Source: Alphaproteobacteria bacterium (lineage in GTDB: Bacteria > Pseudomonadota > Alphaproteobacteria > Micavibrionales > Micavibrionaceae). Taken from it: a stretch of DNA of 44,658 nucleotides. The position numbers and the translations under genes were made by a program. Shown in pieces: positions 34,620-42,342 of this stretch. Location: positions 1-44,658 of the forward strand of contig RZZS01000015.1 in NCBI GenBank assembly GCA_009929775.1. Direction: 5' to 3'. The notes under the pieces were generated by a model. That model had not been told where the DNA came from and made no database searches. It saw nothing but the letters and a program-made list of their open reading frames with translations. The first letter of the stretch is position 1. The number at the start of each line of letters is the position of its first letter.

Positions 34620-35990
34620 ATGGGGAGCCTGATCGCAGAGCATCTCGAGAAAGTTCTGATCATTGCCCTCGTGTTTCCGGTCGCGGCTCTGCTTGTCCTG
34701 ATGATTCACGAACTGGCGCACTATGTGGCTGCGCGTATTCTCGGCGCACGGATTGACCATGTCTCGGTCGGCTATGGCCGCGAGGTCCGTCGATGGGAGG
34801 ACCGGCACAAAACCGTCTGGTCTCTCAGGGCGTTCCCGCTCGGAGGGCATGTCCAGCTCGCCGGAAGAGACGATATGGGCGGAGAGGGAACGTGCTTCGC
34901 AGACAAGCCCCTATGGCAGCGCATGGCTATCGTGCTTGTTGCTCCCGCCGTCAATTTCGTTTTGCCGTTTTTTCTATTGTTTCCGTTTCTTCTTCTGGTC
35001 GGTCTTCCGTCCATGCCGCCTGTGCTGGTGGGAGTGGAGCCGGGGGAGGTCGCTGACAGGGCGGGCCTTCAGCCCGGAGACAAATTCGTTGAAATCGAAG
35101 GGGTGCCTGTGCGCCGTTACGAGCAGGTTGCCGAATTCACAAGGCCGGTCGAGGAGCGCGAGCTTGACATCGTCATGGAGCGCGACGGTGAGCGGTTCAG
35201 GATTTCGGTGACTCCCTCCTATCTGGCCTATGTAAGCAGCCGGGGGCAGGAAAAGGAAATCCGGCGGCTCGGGATTGTGGCCCGTCACCAGCCTTTTCGC
35301 TTGAGGGCGGTTGAACGGGTGGGGGGCGTCGATGTCGAGAACAACCCGGATCTCGCCCGTACGCTGATCCGCGAACAGCTCGGTCGCCCGTTGATGCTCG
35401 GCTTCAGGAGCGAAGACCGGCAGGTCCATGATTTCCTCGTGATCCCGGGTGTCGAGGCCAATGAAGGTCTCTTCGATCCGGACCATAAATATTACGACAG
35501 TTTTTTCGCCGGATCGCTCACGGATAATTTTTATCTGGAACTCACTCCCGCGGAAGCATTCTGGGAGGCATGGAAGGAAACACGAAGGATGCTGGCGGGA
35601 ATTCTCGGCGTGCCGTTCCAGCTTTTTCCGATCGACGACGAGAATGTCGGGCCGGAAACCGTTGTTTCCACTGAAACATCGCTTCTGAAGTCCGCGATCT
35701 TTCGTTTTCTGTACATGGCGGCCATGGTGTCCGTGGTGATGGGCATGGTAAATCTTGTTCCTTTTCCGGGGCTTGATGGTCATCAGGTTCTTCTCGGCTT
35801 GTCCGAAGCTGTGGTTGGCGCGAAACGTACCGAACTGATCAAGGCCCGGCTGACGGTTGTCGCGCTCGGAGCATTTTATTTGTTTGTTTTGACGTGGAAC
35901 GTGCCCGATATTGCTACCTACTTGCATGTCAAGATCGAACAGACCGGCGAGCTTCTTGACGACTTTTCGAACGACTTTTCCCGCGAGTAG
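34620..35990 (+). CDS. M50 family site-2-type membrane metalloprotease (RseP-like)
   Basis: A 456-residue polytopic protease. The zinc motif HELAH (H30, E31, H34) lies in the first membrane segment (about 12-37), a PDZ-like domain at about 135-200, and the third zinc ligand D386 in NLVPFPGLDGHQ of a late membrane helix. Family members cut transmembrane substrates such as anti-sigma factors. It is not a standard RseP: the spacing between the two motifs is larger and only one clear PDZ is seen. It lies between gcvT and gcvH in the same direction, which is unusual. A stand-alone membrane sensor or peptidase function is likely. Confidence 0.87.
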   Translation: MGSLIAEHLEKVLIIALVFPVAALLVLMIHELAHYVAARILGARIDHVSVGYGREVRRWEDRHKTVWSLRAFPLGGHVQLAGRDDMGGEGTCFADKPLWQRMAIVLVAPAVNFVLPFFLLFPFLLLVGLPSMPPVLVGVEPGEVADRAGLQPGDKFVEIEGVPVRRYEQVAEFTRPVEERELDIVMERDGERFRISVTPSYLAYVSSRGQEKEIRRLGIVARHQPFRLRAVERVGGVDVENNPDLARTLIREQLGRPLMLGFRSEDRQVHDFLVIPGVEANEGLFDPDHKYYDSFFAGSLTDNFYLELTPAEAFWEAWKETRRMLAGILGVPFQLFPIDDENVGPETVVSTETSLLKSAIFRFLYMAAMVSVVMGMVNLVPFPGLDGHQVLLGLSEAVVGAKRTELIKARLTVVALGAFYLFVLTWNVPDIATYLHVKIEQTGELLDDFSNDFSRE

Positions 35991-36042
35991 TGCTAGCCTT
36001 TGCCAAACCGGGAATATGCTTTTGGGGACGGAGCTAGTGAAC

Positions 36043-36417
36043 ATGACGGACATCCGCTATACCAGCGAACATGAATGGGTGAAGCTCGAAGGCGACATCA
36101 TCTGGGTTGGAATCACAGACTATGCCCGAAATGCGCTGGGCGATCTCGTTTACGTCGAATTGCCCTCGGTCGGGCGCAAAGTCGCGAAAGGCGACGACTT
36201 TGCCGTCGTTGAATCGGTAAAGACCGCAGCAGAGGTCTATTCTCCGGTGGCGGGAGAGGTCGTGGAGGTAAACGGAACCCTGAAGGACGACGCGGACAGG
36301 ATAAAAAAGGGCCTTCCGGAAGGCTGGATTGCCAAAATCCGCATCTCTGACCCCTCCGAGCTGGAGGCCCTTATGGACAAGGAAGCATACGACCGTTATG
36401 TCGCCGGGCTCGGGTAA
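36043..36417 (+). CDS. gcvH: glycine cleavage system H protein (lipoyl carrier)
   Basis: A 124-residue GcvH. It starts with DIRYTSEHEWVKLEGD and carries the lipoylation site K60 in VVESVKTAAEVYSPVAGEV. It shuttles the aminomethyl group between the P and T proteins. The ATG at 36043 has GGAG nine bases upstream; an in-frame GTG at 36037 is too close to that site. The preceding motif GGGGACGGAG (36023-36032) is a half copy of a repeat found at 22995. Confidence 0.96.
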   Translation: MTDIRYTSEHEWVKLEGDIIWVGITDYARNALGDLVYVELPSVGRKVAKGDDFAVVESVKTAAEVYSPVAGEVVEVNGTLKDDADRIKKGLPEGWIAKIRISDPSELEALMDKEAYDRYVAGLG

Positions 36418-36422
36418 CCTTC

Positions 36423-36449
36423 CCCCCTCCCCGTAAGCGGGGGAGGGAG
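36423..36449. repeat. palindromic GC-rich repeat after gcvH
   Basis: CCCCTCCCC, GTAA and GCGGGGGAGGG form an inverted repeat six bases after the gcvH stop. It is a diverged copy of the palindrome at 16797-16826. It separates gcvH from the convergent DUF378 gene and may act as a transcript end. Confidence 0.6.
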
Positions 36450-36472
36450 GCCACATAATCCGGTCTGTCAGA

Positions 36473-36703
36473 CTATCCCGCGTGATGCGCCGTATGTTTG
36501 CTCGTGTAGGCGGTAACCGGTTTCAGCAGGAAGAAGCTGTAAACGGCTGCGATGCCGACAATCACATAAACGATTTCTGCCCAGATTGAACCTGTACCGC
36601 CAAGCAAAGCAGCGACCAGATCAAAATTAAACAACCCGACCAGACCCCAGTTCAACCCGCCGACGATAAGCAGGAGCAACATGGCTGCATTCAGTGTTTT
36701 CAT
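36473..36703 (-). CDS. DUF378 family small membrane protein
   Basis: A 76-residue protein with two membrane helices at about 5-25 and 43-62. The opening MKTLNAAMLLLLIVGGLNWGLVGLF is the DUF378 signature (LNW.L.G...FD.V), followed by a glycine-rich turn. Function is unknown. AGGA lies five bases before the ATG, directly after a (GA)12 tract, so tract length could influence ribosome binding. It is convergent with gcvH. Confidence 0.88.
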   Translation of the reverse strand: MKTLNAAMLLLLIVGGLNWGLVGLFNFDLVAALLGGTGSIWAEIVYVIVGIAAVYSFFLLKPVTAYTSKHTAHHAG

Positions 36704-36713
36704 TGTTCCTCTC

Positions 36714-36738
36714 CTCTCTCTCTCTCTCTCTCTCTCTC
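36714..36738. repeat. dinucleotide repeat (CT)12 in DUF378 leader
   Basis: Twelve CT units plus one C run uninterrupted; on the minus strand they read (GA)12 and end about 10 bases before the DUF378 start. Such tracts are unusual in bacterial DNA and prone to length change. Confidence 0.9.
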
Positions 36739-36925
36739 AGGTAACTTCCCGTGAACCTACAAACGCGGTCCGCGATGGTTCCTGACGGGTGATTCTGTTT
36801 ATAACGCCGGAACCATGACCGTTCGGCCGACTTCAGGGCTTTTGGGGCGGAGAGAAGCAGGCAAATTTGTATTCGATGCCCGGTCCATGGTATAAGCATT
36901 ATACATAAGCGTTAAGAGGCCGGCC

Positions 36926-38623
36926 TTGGCAGACGGTAATAACATACAGGCGATTGGAGCCATCTCCGGAGGTTCAGCAGGGGTTGCCGCTTTGCCGGAA
37001 CCAGGAGGCGCGGAGCCTCGGACGGATCCGCTCCCTTCAGTGTCTGCAGCTTCGGATCCCGCGGCCAATCCGGGCGCGGGGGTTCCGCGATGGTTGCTTT
37101 GGGGCGGCGTTGGCGGCGCTGCTCTTCTCGCCGCGAGATGGGTCGGGCGGAGGATGGCAGGGTTCCTTGGCGCGGCTGTTGCACTCGGAGCTCTCGCGCT
37201 CGTCGTTTTTCCTGAAGTTCGCGAACCGTTTCAAAAGCTGCACCGGCTTGTCCGCGGCGTCGGTAATGGATTGAGGCGCGTGTTTCACGGAGGACCCGGC
37301 GCGCTCCGGAGCCTTTTCGCGCCCGTGGCTGAAGGTTCTTCAGCGTCCGGGCAAAGACAAAAACCGCCCGCGGCGGGCCCGGTGCCTTCGGGCGAAGCGG
37401 GGTCCGTACCATCTCGTCCGGCAGCGCCCGAGGCGCGCTCTCCAGCTCCTGCCGTTCCTCCGTCGTCCGGCTCTGCCCCTGTTGGCAGCAGCGACACCTC
37501 TCCTCCTCGCCCGGTCGCAGGCCGCGATTTCGGCTTGTCTGCGTCTCCGCCACAGCAGGCGGACGTCCCTTCGCCCGCTCCGTCACGGGGTGGGGCTGCG
37601 TCGACATTCCGCGGGGCGGCAACCGCGAGTGCGGATGAGACGCTAGATGCCGTGCGCCTGACACGGATTGCGGAAAGCGGGAACCCGCACGATTTTCTTA
37701 AGGCCTTGCGCCGGTTTGCCGACCAGGCGGGGGACGCGGTTCGCATCGGAGGGCGCGGGGCGCGCATTCTGTCCGTGGCGGGCCGGGCGCTTGGGCCGGT
37801 TGGCCTTGCGCTCGTCGCGTGGGAAGTGCTTGACCTTGAGCAGAAGGCGCAGGCTGCAGTTGCGGACGGTCGCATGACGGACGTACAATTCTACGCCTAT
37901 CAGGGAATCCTTGGGAGCCATGCCGCCCAGTGCGGTCTGGATCCTACGCTGTTCGGTGGCGAGGCACTCGTCCAGACAGCTTACGAGCAGTTTGCCGGGA
38001 CTTCTGGCATTGCCAAAGACAAAACGTTGCTTGAGGAACTACGCCCGTCCTCCCTGTTACGGATGATCGGCGTACTCGGCGAGCCGGATCCCGACAAAAT
38101 CGCCTTGCGCATCGGACGTAACGCGTGGGCGACAATTCATGAATTTCCACGCACCGAAGATATCCGTCAAATATCCCGCGATTTGGTTCGAGACCTCGAT
38201 GCCGCGGGGGAGGAAGGCGATCTGGACCGAACCGTTCGAGTGAGCGGGGAACTTGTAGATATCGCTCTCGCCGATGTGGATGCCCGGCTGAAGGGTATCG
38301 CGGGCGGAGAGTTTCTAAACCGGGTCAACGAGGCTCGTGGTGTTGGCAACGAACTGACGCGCGAGGCCGTTCTCGAAATGGTCATGAACCCGGCAGGTCG
38401 CCGGGAGCTTGAAAATCTGAATGCCGTTGTTCGCACGGATATGCGGCAGTTCGTGAATCCGCTTTTGCATTCGCGCCATTCCCTGACTCTGGGACGCGGC
38501 GCGCTCGACGCGCTTGGCGGAAAGGTTACGCCTTCGCCGACGGGCCGATTGAATACCGGGCCGTCGCGTGCTGCGTCGTCGCAGCAGTCCCCTCAGGGGC
38601 TTGCTCCCGAGCCCGCCGGATAA
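36926..38623 (+). CDS. hypothetical membrane protein with Pro/Ser/Ala-rich linker
   Basis: A 565-residue protein without a recognised family. Two hydrophobic helices lie at about 55-71 and 77-95, then a Pro/Ser/Ala-rich, low-complexity linker at about 130-240, then a helical domain to about 530 with stretches such as SVAGRALGPVGLALVAWEVLDLE, and a Ser/Pro-rich tail. Start is TTG 36926 with AGAGG seven bases upstream. A TATAAG (36891-36896) and TATACA (36900-36905) just upstream could be a -10 region. The gene separates gcvH from gcvPA. The first 230 residues are GC-rich and repetitive in composition. Confidence 0.6.
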   Translation: MADGNNIQAIGAISGGSAGVAALPEPGGAEPRTDPLPSVSAASDPAANPGAGVPRWLLWGGVGGAALLAARWVGRRMAGFLGAAVALGALALVVFPEVREPFQKLHRLVRGVGNGLRRVFHGGPGALRSLFAPVAEGSSASGQRQKPPAAGPVPSGEAGSVPSRPAAPEARSPAPAVPPSSGSAPVGSSDTSPPRPVAGRDFGLSASPPQQADVPSPAPSRGGAASTFRGAATASADETLDAVRLTRIAESGNPHDFLKALRRFADQAGDAVRIGGRGARILSVAGRALGPVGLALVAWEVLDLEQKAQAAVADGRMTDVQFYAYQGILGSHAAQCGLDPTLFGGEALVQTAYEQFAGTSGIAKDKTLLEELRPSSLLRMIGVLGEPDPDKIALRIGRNAWATIHEFPRTEDIRQISRDLVRDLDAAGEEGDLDRTVRVSGELVDIALADVDARLKGIAGGEFLNRVNEARGVGNELTREAVLEMVMNPAGRRELENLNAVVRTDMRQFVNPLLHSRHSLTLGRGALDALGGKVTPSPTGRLNTGPSRAASSQQSPQGLAPEPAG

Positions 38624-38672
38624 CCTGTCATTGATTCTGGCGCGGCGTTCGGAGAGTCGCTAAAGTATTAAC

Positions 38673-39953
38673 ATGCGCTATCTCTCCCAGACGAAAAACA
38701 GTCGTCAAGAAATGCTCGCCGCCATTGGCGTCGCCTCCGTCGATGAGCTTTACCGTGACGTGCCAAAAAGCGCGTTTCGAAAAGATCGCCCTACAATCCC
38801 AGCCCATATGGGCGAGCTGGAAATTGAGCGCATCATGGGCGCGCGGGCTTCAAAAAATCATGCCGCGCATCAGGGGCCGTTCTTTCTTGGTGCCGGATGC
38901 TATTTCCACCACGTGCCCGCGACCGTCGATACGATCATCCAGCGCAGCGAATTCCTTACCGCTTATACGCCCTACCAGCCGGAAATTGCGCAGGGTACGC
39001 TTCGCGCAATTTTCGAGTACCAGACGTTCATCGCGCAACTTACCGGCCAGGACATCGCCAACGCATCGCTGTATGACGGCGCGACCGCCTGTACAGAAGC
39101 CGCCCTGATGGCAATGCGCGTCACTCGCCGCAGCAAGGTCGTTGTCGCGGGCGCGCTGCATCCGGATTATCGAGGGGTGCTGGAGAGCTATATGGGCAAT
39201 TACGAGGGCGCGGAAATCGGCGACGGCGAAGTCGATGAAAACACGGCCTGCGTCATCGTCCAGTCGCCTGACTTTTTTGGTACGCCTCACGCCCTTGCGC
39301 CATGGCGCGAGGCGTGTGAGAAAACCGGCGCGCTGCTCGTGGTTGTTGTGACGGAAATCGTTTCGCTCGGGCTTTTGCCCGCACCGGCGGAAGCCGACAT
39401 CGTTTGCGGAGAGGCCCAGAGCGTTGGTCTGCCGATGAGTTTCGGCGGGCCGCATCTTGGTTTTTTCGCCTGCCGGGAAAAATACCTCCGCCAGATGCCG
39501 GGCCGCCTGTGCGGCGAGACGGTGGACGCGGAAGGGCGGACGTCGTACGTCCTGACGCTGAGCACGCGCGAGCAACATATTCGCCGCGAAAAGGCGACTT
39601 CGAATATTTGTACGAACCAGGGTCTGTGTGCGCTGGCCTTTACGGTGCATATGGCACTTCTGGGCGAAGACGGGTTCAGACGCCTTGCGCTCCTAAACCA
39701 CGAAGCTGCCTGTCGGACGGCGGATGCGCTTGCGCGGGTACCTGGCGTCAGGCTCGTGAACCAACACTTCTTCAACGAGTTCGTCGTTGAACTGACAACG
39801 GATGCGCGGGCACTGTCCGAGGCGCTTGCAAAAAAGGGGATTGTTGCTGGATTGCCGCTCGAAGGAAGCCGTTTGCTTCTTGCTGCAACCGAAATGACGA
39901 CACAGGCCGATATTGATTCTCTCGTTGCTGCCCTGAAGGAGGAACTTTTATGA
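38673..39953 (+). CDS. gcvPA: glycine dehydrogenase (decarboxylating) subunit 1
   Basis: A 426-residue N-terminal half of the split P protein. It opens MRYLSQT and has the family stretches FFLGAGCYFHHVPATVD, TAYTPYQPEIAQGTLRAIFEYQT, ANASLYDGATACTEA and the late STREQHIRREKATSNICTNQ. With GcvPB it decarboxylates glycine and loads the H protein. PLP is bound by the other subunit. The ATG follows a 49-base gap. The next gene overlaps its stop by 4 bases. gcvPB lies 2.4 kb downstream, after four unrelated genes. Confidence 0.95.
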   Translation: MRYLSQTKNSRQEMLAAIGVASVDELYRDVPKSAFRKDRPTIPAHMGELEIERIMGARASKNHAAHQGPFFLGAGCYFHHVPATVDTIIQRSEFLTAYTPYQPEIAQGTLRAIFEYQTFIAQLTGQDIANASLYDGATACTEAALMAMRVTRRSKVVVAGALHPDYRGVLESYMGNYEGAEIGDGEVDENTACVIVQSPDFFGTPHALAPWREACEKTGALLVVVVTEIVSLGLLPAPAEADIVCGEAQSVGLPMSFGGPHLGFFACREKYLRQMPGRLCGETVDAEGRTSYVLTLSTREQHIRREKATSNICTNQGLCALAFTVHMALLGEDGFRRLALLNHEAACRTADALARVPGVRLVNQHFFNEFVVELTTDARALSEALAKKGIVAGLPLEGSRLLLAATEMTTQADIDSLVAALKEELL

Positions 39954-40465
39954 TAAGAACATTGATGTTTTTTTTCCGTTGGAATGCCTTTTGGACTCTC
40001 GCGCTTTTGCTTTTGGCAGTTTCACCTGCCCAGGCTGAGAAATCCTGTACCGAAATGTGGTGCCAGGAAGGGCTGACGGTCTATCTGGAGGCGCTCGTCT
40101 GGCCGCCGGGTCGCTATGAGTTCATGATCGAGGCGGATAATGAAGTTATTTTCTGCGAGGGGCGGATGCCTTTCCCCTCCTGCGACGGGAATACCTCATG
40201 CGACAGGGCTGGCGTATTGATCGGCGAACATGGCTGCGCGCTGGAGAAGGATCTTCATGCTTTTGGGACGATTATGATGGAGCAGGTGCCCCAAAAGATC
40301 GCGGTCCACATCAAACAGGATAAAGGCTGGTTTTCGAGCGACTCCGTGAACGTCAATCCGCAGTGCGGCTATCCGAACGGCGAGGAATGCGATCCGCGTC
40401 CCTGCTGCAGCGCCTCCGTTTCCATGCCGGTCGAGTGGAAATTCAGAAAGGAAGTGGCTCAGTGA
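39950..40465 (+). CDS. secreted cysteine-rich hypothetical protein
   Basis: A 171-residue protein with an N-terminal signal peptide: basic MIRTLMFFFR, a hydrophobic core, and a probable cleavage after AQA near residue 29. The mature part has ten cysteines, including CTEMWC and RPCC, so disulfides in the periplasm are likely. No family is recognised. It overlaps gcvPA by 4 bases and the Nudix gene by 4 bases, which means translational coupling to both. Confidence 0.7.
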   Translation: MIRTLMFFFRWNAFWTLALLLLAVSPAQAEKSCTEMWCQEGLTVYLEALVWPPGRYEFMIEADNEVIFCEGRMPFPSCDGNTSCDRAGVLIGEHGCALEKDLHAFGTIMMEQVPQKIAVHIKQDKGWFSSDSVNVNPQCGYPNGEECDPRPCCSASVSMPVEWKFRKEVAQ

Positions 40466-41025
40466 CCTATACGCTCGAAAGGCTCGAGGACGAACTTACC
40501 AATTACCGTCCTGCGAACGATATCGAGGCGCGCCAGCGTGAGAGTATCGTCCGGTTTCTTGCCCGCTGCCGCGAGAATGGCGCGAATCCGTTCTGCCGCT
40601 CTACGCGGGAGGGGCACATCACGGCCTCGGCCTGGGTGGTGGATCCGGCGGCTGGGCAGGTCCTGCTCGTTCATCACCGGAAATTGAACAAGTGGCTCCA
40701 GCCCGGCGGGCATTGTGACGGCGAGGCGGATATTCTTGCGGCCGCCCTCCGCGAGGTTGAGGAGGAGACCGGGCTTACCAATATTCATACCGCGGGAGGC
40801 ATCTTCGACGTGGACGCACACGAGATTCCAGCGTGCGTAGAAGATCCCGCGCACGTCCATTACGACATTCGCTTCCTGATGCTTGGCAATTCCAGCGAAC
40901 AGCCTGTGGCGAGCGCCGAAAGCCGGGCTGTACGCTGGATGGAATTCGAAGACATCCCGCGCTGTACGACCGAGGAGAGCGTCTTGCGCATGGTGCTTAA
41001 GACCTCGCACGGCGGAGGGGCGTAA
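40462..41025 (+). CDS. Nudix hydrolase
   Basis: A 187-residue Nudix protein starting at GTG 40462, which overlaps the previous stop (GTGA); GGA lies about eight bases upstream. The Nudix helix is GHCDGEADILAAALREVEEE followed by TGL. The first conserved Glu of the GX5EX7REUXEEXGU box is Ala, with a Glu just before it; some subfamilies with GH.DGD openings share this. It should cut a nucleoside diphosphate linked to another group; the substrate is unknown. The N-terminal 50 residues are helical. Confidence 0.85.
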   Translation: MTYTLERLEDELTNYRPANDIEARQRESIVRFLARCRENGANPFCRSTREGHITASAWVVDPAAGQVLLVHHRKLNKWLQPGGHCDGEADILAAALREVEEETGLTNIHTAGGIFDVDAHEIPACVEDPAHVHYDIRFLMLGNSSEQPVASAESRAVRWMEFEDIPRCTTEESVLRMVLKTSHGGGA

Positions 41026-41040
41026 TGTTTTTGTATTCCG

Positions 41041-41131
41041 TCATCCCGAACGAATGTCAGAAATCTCCCGCCAAGTAGAGCGCAAATGGATGAAGATACC
41101 TCGTCGGCCCTTTGGGCCTCGCTCGGGATTG
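41041..41131. repeat. dispersed repeat, TCATCCCGAACG element (copy 2)
   Basis: It starts TCATCCCGAACGAATGTCAG and ends CTCGCTCGGGATTGATCTG. It shares its ends with 21311-21386 and 41692-41799. Ends are roughly complementary (TCCCGA ... TCGGGA), as in an imperfect hairpin. It lies just before the membrane gene at 41150. Confidence 0.6.
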
Positions 41132-41149
41132 ATCTGTAAAGGTGGTTAG

Positions 41150-41659
41150 ATGTTATACGGTTTAGGCGTATTGATGGTAAGGGGCATGGCGCTGTGGATG
41201 CTGCTCGTGATCGCGTTACCACGGTGGGGCTTGGTGCCAGGGTACCTTTCGTCTCTTAGCCTGGAGGCTCATTCCGCGGAAGTGACCACTATGTTTGAAG
41301 TGTATGCGTTCTTCATGGTCCTTTTTCCGGCATTCTACACGGCCCTTTCGGTGTTTCTCTGGTTCAAGGCACGCTGGCTGGCGGGTAAAATGGTCTGTGA
41401 CGCGCCCAGCGAACAGGGTACGGCCCCGGTTTCTTTTGAGGACCTTGCGGTGATCGCCTCCGCTTTCGCTGGTATGCTGATTCTGCTGGCAGCGATCAAT
41501 CCTGCGGTAAATCATTTGCCCGGAATGAAATTTCCTATCGACTGGGGAGACGTGAGCCGTTTGGTCTGGGTAGGTGCACACTTGGTCCTCGGCTGCCTTC
41601 TTCTCTTCCGCCCTCGAGGGCTGGCGAAAATGCTGAGCTGGCTGCGGAAGGCGGATTGA
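41150..41659 (+). CDS. hypothetical polytopic membrane protein
   Basis: A 169-residue protein with four probable membrane helices (about 8-27, 48-69, 99-116 and 136-154). No family is recognised. GGTGG stands about five bases before the ATG. The gene is bracketed by two copies of the same dispersed repeat (41041-41131 and 41692-41799), which suggests it entered, or was reshuffled, as a block between gcvPA and gcvPB. Confidence 0.65.
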   Translation: MLYGLGVLMVRGMALWMLLVIALPRWGLVPGYLSSLSLEAHSAEVTTMFEVYAFFMVLFPAFYTALSVFLWFKARWLAGKMVCDAPSEQGTAPVSFEDLAVIASAFAGMLILLAAINPAVNHLPGMKFPIDWGDVSRLVWVGAHLVLGCLLLFRPRGLAKMLSWLRKAD

Positions 41660-41691
41660 TAATGATTGCGGGGTGTTGGTCCCCCCCGGTT

Positions 41692-41799
41692 GTCATCCCG
41701 AGCGGAGGGCGTAAGCCCGTAGTCGAGGGAACTTTATAGATGGATAGTGGGTCAGACCTCTCCGCTTCGCGCCTTCCGGCGCTCCGGTCGAGGTGACAA
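41692..41799. repeat. dispersed repeat, TCATCCCGAGCG element (copy 3)
   Basis: It reads TCATCCCGAGCGGAGGGCGT at the left and CTCCGGTCGAGGTGACAAGG at the right, with CAGACCTCTCCGCTTCGCGC inside. It is of the same type as 21311-21386 and 41041-41131. Confidence 0.6.
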
Positions 41800-41810
41800 G
41801 GTAGAGATGA

Positions 41811-42200
41811 ATGAACGCCGACACACGACAGAAAGATATCGAGCGCCTTGAGCGCATCGCCAAGTTGCTGGACAGCCAATTCGTGGTTCCGGGAACGGGG
41901 TTCCGTTTCGGGCTGGACGGGCTCCTGGGGCTTATTCCGGGTGTGGGCGATACGATGACAGCCGTTTCGACGGCCTATCTGATCGGGATGGCCACGCAAC
42001 TCGACATGCCGGGGCATGTGAAGGCTCGCATGGCGTGGAACGGGCTCCTTGACTGGCTGGTGGGATTGATTCCGTTCTTCGGGGATTTGTTCGACTTCGC
42101 TTTCAAGGCCAACCGGAAAAATGTGAATCTCATTCTGTCCGAGTTGAAGCGGCGCGGCGACATTATCGAGGGTGAAATTGTAGACAAGTCCGTATCTTGA
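41811..42200 (+). CDS. DUF4112 domain-containing protein
   Basis: A 129-residue protein that matches DUF4112: ERIAKLLDSQFVVPGTGFRFGLDGLLGLIPGVGDTMTA, then MPGHVKARMAWNGLLDWLVGLIPFFGDLFDFAFKAN and a charged C-terminus. The G.D...GLIPG.GD and G.IP..GD.FD..FK motifs are the family marks. Two membrane-associated helices are likely. Function is unknown. ATG 41811 has a weak GAGATG before it. Confidence 0.9.
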   Translation: MNADTRQKDIERLERIAKLLDSQFVVPGTGFRFGLDGLLGLIPGVGDTMTAVSTAYLIGMATQLDMPGHVKARMAWNGLLDWLVGLIPFFGDLFDFAFKANRKNVNLILSELKRRGDIIEGEIVDKSVS

Positions 42201-42342
42201 GGATCCGCCACCCCGGAAAGCGCGGAGCGATTATCCGGAGTTTCTGCCAGTGGACAAGTGAATTATGTGAGTGGATGTCGGCGGTTATTGGCAATTGCTC
42301 AGTGATTATGTGATGGGATAAATGCGCAGGGGTTCGTGAAAA

